A DNA stretch of 64,000 nt, taken from Sphingobacteriaceae bacterium DW12 (GTDB taxonomy: Bacteria > Bacteroidota > Bacteroidia > Sphingobacteriales > Sphingobacteriaceae). Made by a program: the position numbers and the translations under genes. Of the stretch, positions 54,478 through 63,138 are shown one piece after another; the stretch's first letter is position 1, and every line of letters starts with the position of its first letter. A model generated the notes under the pieces. It saw only the letters and a list, made by a program, of their open reading frames with translations. It was not told where the DNA came from and made no database searches. The stretch spans positions 186,001 through 250,000 of the forward strand of contig JROE01000005.1 of NCBI GenBank assembly GCA_000783305.1, in the 5' to 3' direction.

Positions 54478-54996
54478 TGATGTATAAGGAGTAAAAGGGG
54501 CGAATAACCGCTGAATTTACTCGTCACCTACCGAACTATGACAGGATGATATTCTAGTGAGGTTAACACTTATTAATAACCGAGTGCAACGAGCTCATTA
54601 ATACAATTTGAAGCTAACACTCATTAATAACCGAGTGTAACGAGCTCATTAATACAATTTGAAGCTAATACTCATTAATAACCGAGTGCAACGAGCTCAT
54701 TAATACAATTTGAAGCTAACACTCATTAATAACCGAGTGTAACGAGCTCATTAATACAATTTGAAGCTAATACTCATTAATAACCGAGTGCAACGAGCTC
54801 ATTAATACAATTTGAAGCTAACACTCATTAATAACCGAGTGTAACGAGCTCATTAATACAATTTGAAGCTAATACTCATTAATAACCGAGTGCAACGAGC
54901 TCATTAATACAATTTGAAGCTAACACTCATTAATAACCGAGTGTAACGAGCTCATTAATACAATTTGAAGCTAACACTCATTAATACTTAATTGCA
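54478..54996. other. 519-bp gap between thrB and thrC holding the 51-bp array
   Basis: About 87 bp of unremarkable sequence after thrB, then the array (54565-54986), then ten bases and the thrC ATG. All three plus-strand frames and the minus frames contain stop codons in each unit, so the array is non-coding. Confidence 0.8.
54565..54986. repeat. 51-bp tandem repeat array, eight full copies and one partial, inside thrB-thrC
   Basis: Units start at 54565, 54616, 54667, 54718, 54769, 54820, 54871, 54922 and 54973 (last one 14 bp). They are nearly identical. Units alternate at two positions: base 3 is C or T and base 23 T or C, so from unit 2 on the true period is a 102-bp dimer. Each unit itself contains CTCATTAATA twice, 25 bp apart (bases 5-14 and 30-39), a sign of an older internal duplication. 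Bases 2-7 (ACACTC) and 18-23 (GAGTGT) can form a stem in the C/T-type units, and both alternating bases lie in that stem. There are no spacers between units, so it is not CRISPR. Confidence 0.97.
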
Positions 54997-56304
54997 ATGA
55001 AATTATATAGTACCAATAATAAAGAGCTAAGCGTTTCCTTTAAAGACGCTGTCTTTAATTCTCTACCCGCGGATAGAGGCCTTTATATGCCAGAGCATAT
55101 TCCGCAGTTGGATCCGATGTTTATCCGTAATATCCAACAGTATTCCTTGCCTGAGATAGCATTCCATGTTGCACATGCATTAATTGGTAACGATATCCCA
55201 GAAGCAGATTTGAAAAAGATTGTTAACGAAGCGATTAACTTTGACGCTCCAGTACGTTTTCTAAATAAAGATACAGCCGTTTTGGAACTCTTTCACGGAC
55301 CATCTTATGCGTTTAAAGATTTTGGAGCGCGGTTCATGAGTCGTGTCATGGGATATTTTTCCAAAGCAGATGATCAGTTATTGGATGTTTTGGTTGCTAC
55401 TTCAGGCGATACGGGAGGAGCTGTGGCCTTAGGATTTTTAGGAGTAGCCGGTACACGTGTCACGATTCTATATCCCAAAGGAAAAGTTTCAGAAGTGCAA
55501 GAATTACAATTGACGACGAATGGACAGAATATTAGGGCGATAGAGGTTGACGGTACATTTGACGACTGCCAGGCTTTGGTAAAAAGAGCCTTTAACGATG
55601 TTCAACTCAACAGCGAATTGAGGTTGACTTCAGCCAATTCAATCAATATCGCTAGACTAATTCCACAGACTTTTTATTATTTTTATACATATGCGCAGCT
55701 CAAGGCCCAAGGAGTCAATGAAGTCGTCTTCACCGTTCCTAGTGGTAACTTTGGAAATATTGGTGCAGGTCTACTAGCTTATAAAATGGGACTGCCAGTC
55801 AAACATTTTGTTGCAGCTACCAACGTAAACGATACCGTTCCGAGATTTTTGAAATCGGGCAAATATGAGCCGAAGCCCTCTGTGCAGACATTGGCCAATG
55901 CCATGGATGTCGGCGACCCTAGCAACTGGGTACGTATTCAAGATTTGTTTGATCAAGACCTCGATAATCTGAAAAAAATGATCACGTCATACACCTATGA
56001 TGATGCGACGACAAAAGATGCTATGGAACAATTGTTTAGAGAATACAACTATGTGGCTTGTCCGCATACAGCAATTGCATGGGTTGCATCGCAGGCATAT
56101 GCAGGAGAGCATCCTGGACAATATGCTTCAGTCTTTCTCTCGACTGCACACCCTTGTAAATTTCCAGATGCTATCGCACCAGATGCATTCGAACAAATTG
56201 AATTTCCAGACGGAGCAAAGGAATTGACAGGAAAAGAGAAATTGGCAGAACATATGTTAGTGGACTATGAGGCTTTCAGACGCTATCTAGTCGAAAATAG
56301 ATAA
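54997..56304 (+). CDS. thrC: threonine synthase
   Basis: 435 residues, PLP-dependent, O-phosphohomoserine to threonine. Begins MKLYSTNNKELSVSFKDAV; cofactor Lys107 in HGPSYAFKDFGAR; then VATSGDTGGAVALGFLG, YPKGKVSEVQELQL and TVPSGNFGNIGAG. It completes the thrA-thrB-thrC set. Because the 51-bp array ends 10 bp before the ATG, the ribosome-binding region of thrC is partly made of repeat sequence. It has a perfect terminator directly downstream. Confidence 0.97.
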   Translation: MKLYSTNNKELSVSFKDAVFNSLPADRGLYMPEHIPQLDPMFIRNIQQYSLPEIAFHVAHALIGNDIPEADLKKIVNEAINFDAPVRFLNKDTAVLELFHGPSYAFKDFGARFMSRVMGYFSKADDQLLDVLVATSGDTGGAVALGFLGVAGTRVTILYPKGKVSEVQELQLTTNGQNIRAIEVDGTFDDCQALVKRAFNDVQLNSELRLTSANSINIARLIPQTFYYFYTYAQLKAQGVNEVVFTVPSGNFGNIGAGLLAYKMGLPVKHFVAATNVNDTVPRFLKSGKYEPKPSVQTLANAMDVGDPSNWVRIQDLFDQDLDNLKKMITSYTYDDATTKDAMEQLFREYNYVACPHTAIAWVASQAYAGEHPGQYASVFLSTAHPCKFPDAIAPDAFEQIEFPDGAKELTGKEKLAEHMLVDYEAFRRYLVENR

Positions 56305-56310
56305 AAAATA

Positions 56311-56342
56311 AGGAAAGCTTACTCTTGTAAGCTTTCCTTTTC
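56311..56342 (+). terminator. terminator of the threonine operon
   Basis: AGGAAAGCTTAC (56311-56322), loop TCTT, GTAAGCTTTCCT (56327-56338): 12-bp perfect stem, with TTTTC following. It almost reaches the stop codon of the convergent YceI gene at 56341. Confidence 0.88.
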
Positions 56343-56871
56343 ATTGACTCACCGGCAATTTGATATCGATATTAACGAGTTCTCCTACACCATTTTTTAG
56401 GAGCCCGTAGTCCGTCCTGTTGATTTGGAAGCTTCCCGAAAATTCGCCTTTATTTTGATTAGAATGGAAGCTGAAGGGAATCTGTATTCGTTTGGTAGTA
56501 TCTTTTATCTTCAAATCTCCTTCTACAATATAGCCCGATCCTGACTTTTGAAAGTGAGTAGAAGAGAAATATATCTTGGGGTAAGATTCGCTATCAAAAA
56601 AACTCTTGGCCTTTGCATGATTGTTTTTTAACCAAATCCCGGTGGCAATAGTATTTACATCTACACTAACCTTAATGTTGGACTTGTCTAAGTTTTGCTC
56701 ATCAAATAAAATTTGGCCCTCTAGCCCCTTCATGGTGCCATTGGCTTTATCCGTTTTGAAACGAATGACATAGTCATCTTCCATTATTTTCCAAGAGGTA
56801 TATACATGGATGGCCAAAGCCAAAGAGACGGAGGTAAGGATTGTGAGGACAAGAGTGAACAACTTTTTCAT
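56341..56871 (-). CDS. YceI family periplasmic protein
   Basis: Start ATG 56871 gives a signal peptide (KKLFTLVLTILTSVSLALA); an upstream frame extension to 56910 precedes the signal and is rejected. 176 residues with the lipocalin-like YceI pattern: GTMKGLEGQILFDEQNLDKS, then SVDVNTIATGIWLKNNHAKA, FFDSESYPKIYFSSTHFQ and FQINRTDYGL. The fold binds polyisoprenoid or other long hydrophobic ligands; the natural ligand here is unknown. Convergent with thrC. Confidence 0.93.
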   Translation of the reverse strand: MKKLFTLVLTILTSVSLALAIHVYTSWKIMEDDYVIRFKTDKANGTMKGLEGQILFDEQNLDKSNIKVSVDVNTIATGIWLKNNHAKAKSFFDSESYPKIYFSSTHFQKSGSGYIVEGDLKIKDTTKRIQIPFSFHSNQNKGEFSGSFQINRTDYGLLKNGVGELVNIDIKLPVSQ

Positions 56872-57199
56872 GGTGTCTAGGACTATCTGATTCAACAAAC
56901 AATTATACATAGATTTTGTGTTGTCCAGTCAATATTTTTGATAACTATTTTTGGCTAGTATAATTTAAGGCATGGAGCGCTTTTTTATATAAATGAAAAC
57001 ACGATCTTATGTAATAATCTATAAATTAAAACCTAAATTTGCAGCGATGAAATCAATTCCCTCTAATCAGGCTAGTCCGTCTCTTCCTCAGAAGTAAGCT
57101 GGAGATAGTCTATAAGAGAGAGATAACATGATGAGAATTGGGTATGGTACCTCTTCCGAAGGAGAAGAGTTCGGGGAGTCATCATGAATAAAATATAAG
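56872..57199. other. 328-bp intergenic region between yceI-type and RlmI-type genes
   Basis: Divergent promoters are expected. A perfect -7 element TAAATTTG lies at 57034-57041 (+) but no TTTG is found 19-21 nt upstream. A small hairpin CTCTTC/GAAGAG lies near 57152-57170. A 16-codon frame (57046-57096) has no support as a gene. Confidence 0.45.
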
Positions 57200-58393
57200 A
57201 TGGTAATGAAAAAGGTAATCCTGCATAAAGGAAAAGATAAAGCCGCATGGCAGCTACATCCATGGGTGTTTTCGGGTGCTATCAGCTCGCTATCCGATAA
57301 AATTGAAGATGGGGAGGTTGTCTCTGTGTTTAATATCGCACAGGAATTTATCGCCTATGGAATTTTTCACAATAATTCACGGGTAGCCGTACGATTGCTA
57401 GAATGGCATCCCGATAGAGAAATAAACGAACAATGGTGGCGCAGTCGTATACGAAACGCATGGAGACAAAGACAGCATCTACTCGTTGAAGGCGTGACCA
57501 ATACTGTCCGTTTAGTCTTCGCTGAAGCTGATTTTATTCCAGGATTGATTGTCGATAAGTATGGCGAGTATATCGCAATACAAGTTCATGCGGCAGGTAC
57601 AGAAATGGTGAAGACAGTCATTATCGACGAGTTGAACTTATTATTGAAACCCAAAGGTATTTATGAACGTAGTGATCTCAAATCAAGAGAATACGAAGGT
57701 CTACCTGATACAAATGGACTCTTGTTTGGCGAGCTACCTCCCGAATTTGTCGATGTTGTCGAAAATGGAATTCATTATAAAGTCAACATTATAGACGGCC
57801 AAAAATCGGGCTTTTATTGTGATCAACGAGAAAATAGACTGTTGACCGCTCAATATACTCACGGTAAAAAGGTTTTAGATTGCTTTAGTTACTCTGGAGG
57901 CTTTTCCTTAAATAGTTTGCAACATGGAGCTGCTGAGGTAACCTCGGTTGATAGTTCTGCGTTAGCATTACAGACATTAGAACGCAATATTATCGCCAAT
58001 GGATATGATAAAGACAAACAAACCTCTATCTTGGCCGATGTCAATAAGCAATTACGCACTTTTATAGACGAAGAGCGGAAATTTGATGTGATTATCTTAG
58101 ATCCACCAAAGTACGCCCCGTCAAGATCATCTCTGGAAAAAGCTTCTAGAGCATATAAAGATTTGAATAGAAGAGGGATGATGTTGCTGGAAAGCGGTGG
58201 TTTATTGGCCACTTTCTCTTGCTCAGGCGCCATGGATCTTGACACCTTTAAACAGGTTATTGCGTGGGCTGCATTGGACGCAGGTAAAGAAATCCAATTT
58301 ATACGGCAATTTCATCAACCCGAGGACCACCCCGTTCGTGCTTCGTTTCCGGAAGGCGAATACTTGAAGGGACTCCTAGTGAGAATACTTTAG
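57200..58393 (+). CDS. class I SAM-dependent rRNA methyltransferase (RlmI/YccW type)
   Basis: 397 residues. PUA domain about 1-80 (AWQLHPWVFSGAI; second M at residue 3 could also be the start), then an EEHEE-like part (FAEADFIPGLIVDKYGEYIA), then the Rossmann methyltransferase: DGQKSGFYCDQRENR, VLDCFSYSGGFSLNSL (SAM loop near 225-240), DSSALALQTLERNI and the catalytic-motif DPPKYAPSRSSL near 301-312. The terminal C-rich motif FSCSGAMD is present. Family members methylate cytosine C5 in 23S rRNA (m5C1962 in E. coli); the same role is likely. Confidence 0.92.
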   Translation: MVMKKVILHKGKDKAAWQLHPWVFSGAISSLSDKIEDGEVVSVFNIAQEFIAYGIFHNNSRVAVRLLEWHPDREINEQWWRSRIRNAWRQRQHLLVEGVTNTVRLVFAEADFIPGLIVDKYGEYIAIQVHAAGTEMVKTVIIDELNLLLKPKGIYERSDLKSREYEGLPDTNGLLFGELPPEFVDVVENGIHYKVNIIDGQKSGFYCDQRENRLLTAQYTHGKKVLDCFSYSGGFSLNSLQHGAAEVTSVDSSALALQTLERNIIANGYDKDKQTSILADVNKQLRTFIDEERKFDVIILDPPKYAPSRSSLEKASRAYKDLNRRGMMLLESGGLLATFSCSGAMDLDTFKQVIAWAALDAGKEIQFIRQFHQPEDHPVRASFPEGEYLKGLLVRIL

Positions 58394-58403
58394 TCATATT
58401 TTG

Positions 58404-58441
58404 AAAGGCTGTTTGATAGACAGCCTTTTGTTTTTTTTATA
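58404..58441 (+). terminator. terminator after RlmI-type gene
   Basis: AAAGGCTGT (58404-58412), 7-nt loop, ACAGCCTTT (58420-58428), then TTGTTTTTTTTAT. Nine perfect pairs and a long T-run. It lies between this gene and the fsr start, so fsr needs its own promoter, not recognised. Confidence 0.88.
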
Positions 58442-58454
58442 AATTTTTAAGTGT

Positions 58455-59660
58455 ATGGTTTCAAATTTTAAAAACAGTAAACCTGTTTTTCCGATTCTTT
58501 TTGCAGTCAGTTTCATTCATTTACTTAATGATTTCGTTCAAGGGATCATTCCTTCGGTCTATCCGCTTTTAAAAGACGAGCACCACCTTTCCTTCTCTCA
58601 GATTGGGATGATTACTTTTGTTTACCAGATTGCAGCATCCATATTCCAACCAGTAGTGGGGTCCTATACAGACAAATACCCACAACCATATTCGCAGATG
58701 ATTGCTATGGCATTTTCCCTTGTAGGCTTGATTCTATTTGCGCAGGCCCACAACTATGAGATGATATTAATCTCAGTTTTCCTAGTAGGAGTAGGCTCGT
58801 CCATATTTCATCCCGAATCCTCTCGCATGGCCTATATGGCATCTGGAGGAAAGCGAAGCTTGGCACAATCCATTTTTCAGATCGGTGGAAATGCGGGAAC
58901 TGCACTTGCGCCAATTTTAGTTGCTTTTTTTATCTTACCAAAAGGACAAGATGCCATCATCTGGTTTGCAATTGTTCCAATATTAGGGAAGGTAGTAGCA
59001 CTTTATATCGGTAGATGGTATAAAGTAAAAATAGCCGATCGCACAGCTGTCAAAAATAAGGTGGTATTGGCGCCGGATCTGCCCAATTCAAAAGTGATTA
59101 TGTCTGTAGTAGTATTGCTCTTACTTATTATTTCCAAGTACTTTTATATTGCAAGTATTACCAACTATTTCCAATTCTTTACGATGGAAAAGTTCGGAAT
59201 ATCTGAAGTACAGGCACAAGTCTTTTTATTCTATTTCTTGATTGCCGTAGCAGTAGGTACATTACTTGGTGGGATATTCGGCGATCGCTTTGGTCGAAAA
59301 TATGTCATTTGGTTCTCAGTACTGGGGGTTGCCCCATTCGCATTGGCACTCCCATATGTCGATTTTACAACTACGGGAATTTTGATTGTTATTATTGGTT
59401 TAATCCTTTCCTCAGCCTTCCCTTCTATTATTGTATATGCACAAGAGCTTCTACCTAAAAAGCTAGGAATGATATCTGGACTGTTTTATGGATTCGCTTT
59501 TGGTATGGGAGGATTAGGCTCTGCGCTACTAGGATGGTATGCTGATCATACATCCATAGCGTTTATCTACCAGATATGCTCCTACTTGCCATTGATTGGT
59601 ATCGTCGCTTACTTCTTGCCGGATCTTCAGCGTACACCTCATAAAGAGTTAGAGCTATAA
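58455..59660 (+). CDS. fsr: MFS exporter, fosmidomycin-resistance (Fsr) type
   Basis: 401 residues with about twelve membrane helices. Close in pattern to E. coli Fsr: VSFIHLLNDFVQGIIPSVYP, LSFSQIGMITFVYQIAASIF, QPVVGSYTDKYPQPYS and VGSSIFHPESSRMAYMASGG. It is a proton-driven exporter; fosmidomycin resistance is the known activity of the E. coli protein, while the natural substrate is unknown. Stop codon lies inside a bidirectional terminator shared with the GDSL gene. Confidence 0.9.
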   Translation: MVSNFKNSKPVFPILFAVSFIHLLNDFVQGIIPSVYPLLKDEHHLSFSQIGMITFVYQIAASIFQPVVGSYTDKYPQPYSQMIAMAFSLVGLILFAQAHNYEMILISVFLVGVGSSIFHPESSRMAYMASGGKRSLAQSIFQIGGNAGTALAPILVAFFILPKGQDAIIWFAIVPILGKVVALYIGRWYKVKIADRTAVKNKVVLAPDLPNSKVIMSVVVLLLLIISKYFYIASITNYFQFFTMEKFGISEVQAQVFLFYFLIAVAVGTLLGGIFGDRFGRKYVIWFSVLGVAPFALALPYVDFTTTGILIVIIGLILSSAFPSIIVYAQELLPKKLGMISGLFYGFAFGMGGLGSALLGWYADHTSIAFIYQICSYLPLIGIVAYFLPDLQRTPHKELEL

Positions 59661-59696
59661 AATAAGAAAGCGGAGCTAAGCTCCGCTTTCTTATTT
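59660..59696. terminator. bidirectional terminator overlapping two stop codons
   Basis: A 17-bp perfect stem, AAATAAGAAAGCGGAGC (59660-59676) with GCTCCGCTTTCTTATTT (59680-59696), loop TAA. The last base of the fsr stop (TAA 59658-59660) opens the left arm and the stop of the convergent GDSL gene (59691-59693) lies in the right arm. Confidence 0.9.
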
Positions 59697-60446
59697 TATA
59701 GCTGCCAACCAAGTTTCGGCCATCAAGGATGCACCTGCTAGGCTGGTGTGGACACCATCGGTGGTCCAGTAATCTCCTGGAGATTGTAGGAGAGCTTTGT
59801 CGAAGGCACTTTGATAAGGAACAAAGGTAGCTTTAAACTCAGTCGCGATTTCTTTGCAAGCTTGCTGATAGCCCAAAAATTTGGGATACCAAGCGTCTGT
59901 GACGTGTTTGACGTTCTTCACTCCGAAAGGCTCTCCAATAATGAGCTGGACATTTGGCAATTGCTGTAGGGTGCCATCCAACAATTTTTGATATTGACTC
60001 TTAAATTGTTCAGAAGTATTGCTTGCTCCACTGTCCATTGTTCTCCAAAAGTCATTGACACCTATAAGGATACTAAGGATGGTCGGTTTTAAGTCAATGG
60101 CTTCCTGTTGCCAGCGTCCTTGTAAATCTGGTACGCGGTTACCACTAATTCCTTTGTTGTAAATCTTAATGTGCTTTGACGCGTGTTGTGAAAGTAGCTG
60201 TCCTGCAGCTAGAAGAGCATATCCGTTGCCAAATGCGGATGTATCATTGGCAGCACTATTGTCCCTTTTGCGTCCAGCATCGGTGATAGAGTCACCTTGA
60301 AAAAGGATGATGTCATTTTCTTTAATAGCTATTTTCCCCTTTTTGTTCATGGAGTGTTCTTCAGCATGTAAGAACGAGCTACTCATTAGGGCTGCGCCAG
60401 TGGCAAATAAACTTCTAGTAATAAAAGATCTTCTGTTCGTATTCAT
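59691..60446 (-). CDS. SGNH/GDSL hydrolase with Tat-type signal
   Basis: Start ATG 60446 (NRRSFITRSLFATGAALM) gives a twin-arginine signal; an upstream frame extension to 60521 is rejected. 251 residues. Block I FQGDSITDAG with Ser53, block III GVND at 129-132, block V DGVH with Asp230/His233: a complete SGNH set. Likely a secreted esterase (rhamnogalacturonan acetylesterase, lipase or deacetylase type); substrate not determined. Neighbours do not suggest a pathway. Confidence 0.93.
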   Translation of the reverse strand: MNTNRRSFITRSLFATGAALMSSSFLHAEEHSMNKKGKIAIKENDIILFQGDSITDAGRKRDNSAANDTSAFGNGYALLAAGQLLSQHASKHIKIYNKGISGNRVPDLQGRWQQEAIDLKPTILSILIGVNDFWRTMDSGASNTSEQFKSQYQKLLDGTLQQLPNVQLIIGEPFGVKNVKHVTDAWYPKFLGYQQACKEIATEFKATFVPYQSAFDKALLQSPGDYWTTDGVHTSLAGASLMAETWLAAIK

Positions 60447-60481
60447 TGATATAGGTTTGAGTAAACCTAAATTAGCAAAAA

Positions 60482-61669
60482 TTAACCGTAAATATCGATT
60501 CCTTTTAAAATTACTGCACAAGCAGCTTCGATTTGCTCCTTGGTAATTGTTAGAGGAGGGGCTATGCGAAGAGCTGTCTCACAGTGCAGGTACCAATCTA
60601 TCATCACGCCATTTTCAGCAGCGTATTTGCTGACATGGTATACTTGATCAAAGGTCTCAAGTTGGATGCACATCATCAAGCCGAGGCCTCGGATTTCCTT
60701 AATTTTTGAATGCGATAGGAGCTCCCGAAACAGTTGGGCCTTATCAGCTACCTGCTCAATCAGCTTTTCATCCCGTATCACCTCTAGAGAAGCTTTAGCG
60801 GCAGCACATGATACAGGGTGCCCTCCAAATGTAGTGATATGTCCAAGCATTGGATTGTCCTTGATGACATCCATAATCTGTTTCGGAGCGACAAATGCCC
60901 CCAGCGGCATTCCTCCACCTATGCCTTTGGCTAGCATCAAAATATCGGGCACAATGCCGAAATGTTCAAAAGCAAATAATTTACCCGTACGACCAAATCC
61001 AGTCTGTATCTCGTCAAATATCAACAAGGTTCCAGTTTCATCGCAACGCTTTCGAACAGCCTTCATATAAGTCATATCAGGCACCCTAACACCAGCTTCA
61101 CCCTGGATAGCTTCCAGTATCACGGCCGCGGTTTGGTTCGTGATGGATTCAAGGTCTTCTTGCTGATTGAAGTTAATAAAACTTATTTCAGGTAGGAGTG
61201 GAGCATATGCTTGGTGATACTCCTCGTTCCCTATAAGGCTCAATGCTCCTTGCGTACTTCCATGATACGCCTTCCTCGCAGCAATGATTTGACGTCTGCC
61301 AGTATATCGCTTGGCGATTTTCATTGCGCCTTCAACAGCTTCAGCTCCGCTATTGGTAAGGTATACAGATTGAAAGGAGTGAGGCAAGGTTGCTAACAAA
61401 TCCGTCGCAAACTGTACCTGTGGAGCCTGGACAAATTCGCCATACACGGTGACATGTAAGTACTTTTCCAATTGCGCTTGTATCGCTTGTATTACCTTGG
61501 GATGTCGATGACCGATATTACTGACGTTAAATCCAGATACGAGGTCCATATATTTTTGCCCTTCGGGACCATATAAATAAATTCCTTCAGCCCTTTCTAT
61601 TTCGACCATACGAGGTGATGTGGACGTTTGGGCGGTATTCATTAAGAAGAGTTCGCGGTTACTAAGCAT
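60482..61669 (-). CDS. class III aminotransferase (acetylornithine/GABA aminotransferase type)
   Basis: 395 residues. PLP enzyme: YLTNSGAEAVEGAMKIAKRY, AYHGSTQGALSLIG, the cofactor Asp219 in LLIFDEIQTGFGR, and the Schiff-base Lys248 in LMLAKGIGGGMPLGA. It carries the long N-terminus MLSNRELFLMNTAQTSTSPR typical of a Bacteroidota group annotated as aspartate aminotransferase family protein. It transfers an amino group from an omega- or alpha-amino donor to 2-oxoglutarate. The substrate cannot be fixed from neighbours (GDSL hydrolase 35 bp downstream, signalling genes upstream). Confidence 0.92.
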   Translation of the reverse strand: MLSNRELFLMNTAQTSTSPRMVEIERAEGIYLYGPEGQKYMDLVSGFNVSNIGHRHPKVIQAIQAQLEKYLHVTVYGEFVQAPQVQFATDLLATLPHSFQSVYLTNSGAEAVEGAMKIAKRYTGRRQIIAARKAYHGSTQGALSLIGNEEYHQAYAPLLPEISFINFNQQEDLESITNQTAAVILEAIQGEAGVRVPDMTYMKAVRKRCDETGTLLIFDEIQTGFGRTGKLFAFEHFGIVPDILMLAKGIGGGMPLGAFVAPKQIMDVIKDNPMLGHITTFGGHPVSCAAAKASLEVIRDEKLIEQVADKAQLFRELLSHSKIKEIRGLGLMMCIQLETFDQVYHVSKYAAENGVMIDWYLHCETALRIAPPLTITKEQIEAACAVILKGIDIYG

Positions 61670-61780
61670 ATTGATTTAATATTTAAATGAAACCTTCAAG
61701 ATTCCTTCGCTACAAGATTGCGATGCCTATGAAGATATTAAAGACCTGTATATATCGTCTTTTGAGATATAGATGTTTAG

Positions 61781-61813
61781 AAAAAAAGAAGAAGCCCTTT
61801 GGACTTCTTCTTT
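61781..61813 (-). terminator. terminator of the sigma/anti-sigma operon
   Basis: AAAGAAGAAG-C-CC (61785-61797) pairs with GG-A-CTTCTTCTTT (61801-61813) around TTT; on the minus strand the stem is followed by a T-run (A-run 61781-61787 on the + strand). Confidence 0.75.
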
Positions 61814-61829
61814 GTATTTTTTATCTACG

Positions 61830-62267
61830 CTATTTATGTCGATTTTGCCATTCTTTATAGAGGAGCTCTCTGAAATTTTGTTCGATTTCAAAAAATTGAG
61901 AGGCTCGAGAGTTCCCAATAATTTTGGCGAATTGAGCTCGATATTCTTTTTTGATTTCCAATTCTTTAGCATCATAGGCTAGTACGTCCTGTGTTCCTCT
62001 TTGTCGAAAACCATTGCCCCTACTAGGAGAACTTTGTTTGGGGCCAGTTTTTTGATTACGTATTCTCCACATCTCTTGAGAATAGTCATTGTATATAGGA
62101 AAGAATTGCTGGGCTTCTGTCTTAGTTAGTTTAAGCTCTTTTGTTATATAGGCAATTTTTTCATTTTCAATGGCTTTGAAGCGTTCGTTATCACGCTGTG
62201 CTTGAGCAGACAAAGTCAAAAGAAATACAAAACAACATGTTGCTATTATATTTTTCAATTGTAACAT
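61830..62267 (-). CDS. Spy/CpxP-like periplasmic protein (sensor-type)
   Basis: 145 residues. ATG at 62267 (GTG one codon before is also possible); signal peptide NIIATCCFVFLLTLSAQA. The mature part is helical and highly charged (RFKAIENEKIAYITKELKLT, LTKTEAQQFFPIYNDYSQEM, then LEIKKEYRAQFAKIIGNSRA), the LTxxQ-like pattern of Spy/CpxP/CnrX proteins, chaperone-sensors. It is adjacent (3 bp) to the five-repeat membrane protein gene and follows an ECF sigma gene, so it may report misfolding to that system. Function is inferred from layout and fold. Confidence 0.75.
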   Translation of the reverse strand: MLQLKNIIATCCFVFLLTLSAQAQRDNERFKAIENEKIAYITKELKLTKTEAQQFFPIYNDYSQEMWRIRNQKTGPKQSSPSRGNGFRQRGTQDVLAYDAKELEIKKEYRAQFAKIIGNSRASQFFEIEQNFRELLYKEWQNRHK

Positions 62268-62270
62268 CAC

Positions 62271-63104
62271 TTATAATGTATAATTTAAATACTCTTCTAA
62301 ATCTTCTTTATCAATCTGTTTACCAACACCTTCCGAATCATTGGGTTGATAGATGTACTCTGTGAAGTAAACCATATCATCGCCATTGGTAGTTGCGGCA
62401 AGATAATTCATGATCTCATCATCCGAAATATTAGACAATATCGTTTCGGAAGCCTGGTTGCTTTCATTGGATTCTTGTAGTCCGAAAAAGGCGCTTACAC
62501 TTAATATAGCCACTAGACAGGCTGCAGCAGCATATCGTATCCAATTGATATTGTTTAACCGTCGGACAGGAGTAGCAATCTCTTCCTTCGGAACTGTTGC
62601 TTTTCTCAAATCAGCTGACAGCTTATCAAAGTAAGTAGCAGGTACTGCAAATCCATCTTTAACTACACCCCCGGTCATCTGGTCAAGAGCAACATTAGCC
62701 AATACAGACTGAGTGAGTTGATCAAAATATCCATTAGGGATGTCGAATCCGTCAGCCTGGACTTTGTCTTTCAACTCTTTTTCGACTATTCTCGAGGCAA
62801 TGTTATCTTGAAGCGTATCAAAGTATTGACTGGGTACCGTAAAATTTTCTGCTTGTGCAGATTGTAGCAACTGGTCCATTGAGACAGCAGATAGAATACG
62901 AGATTGCAAATCGTCAAAATATCCACTCGGAACTTGAAATGTTTTCGGTTGGATATCTAAATTATGGACAAGTTTGATTTGGGAAAGAATATTGGACTCA
63001 AGGTTATCGAAATAACCTGCTGGTACGATGAAAGGATTTACACGTAAATATTCAGGAAGATTATCTCCCTCTGAATGATGTTGATATGTGTTGTTTTCCT
63101 TCAT
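62271..63104 (-). CDS. putative membrane anti-sigma factor with five YFD repeats
   Basis: 277 residues. Five repeats of 31-32 residues in the N-terminal 160, each with V/I-P-x-x-YFD-x-L (YFD at 31-33, 62-64, 94-96, 126-128, 158-160), then one transmembrane helix (about 190-208), and an acidic C-terminal tail of about 65 residues. No zinc-binding anti-sigma motif is present. Position directly after an ECF sigma gene and before a Spy-like gene suggests anti-sigma function; the repeats would face the cytoplasm and could each hold a partner. I do not recognise a named family. Confidence 0.7.
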   Translation of the reverse strand: MKENNTYQHHSEGDNLPEYLRVNPFIVPAGYFDNLESNILSQIKLVHNLDIQPKTFQVPSGYFDDLQSRILSAVSMDQLLQSAQAENFTVPSQYFDTLQDNIASRIVEKELKDKVQADGFDIPNGYFDQLTQSVLANVALDQMTGGVVKDGFAVPATYFDKLSADLRKATVPKEEIATPVRRLNNINWIRYAAAACLVAILSVSAFFGLQESNESNQASETILSNISDDEIMNYLAATTNGDDMVYFTEYIYQPNDSEGVGKQIDKEDLEEYLNYTL

Positions 63105-63138
63105 GGTAATAGTATAGAGTACACTAAGCGCAAAAGGT

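Noticed and set aside
54565..54986. Possible CRISPR array
   Set aside because: The repeats are head-to-tail without unique spacers, the unit is 51 bp, and no cas gene is present; it is a simple tandem array.
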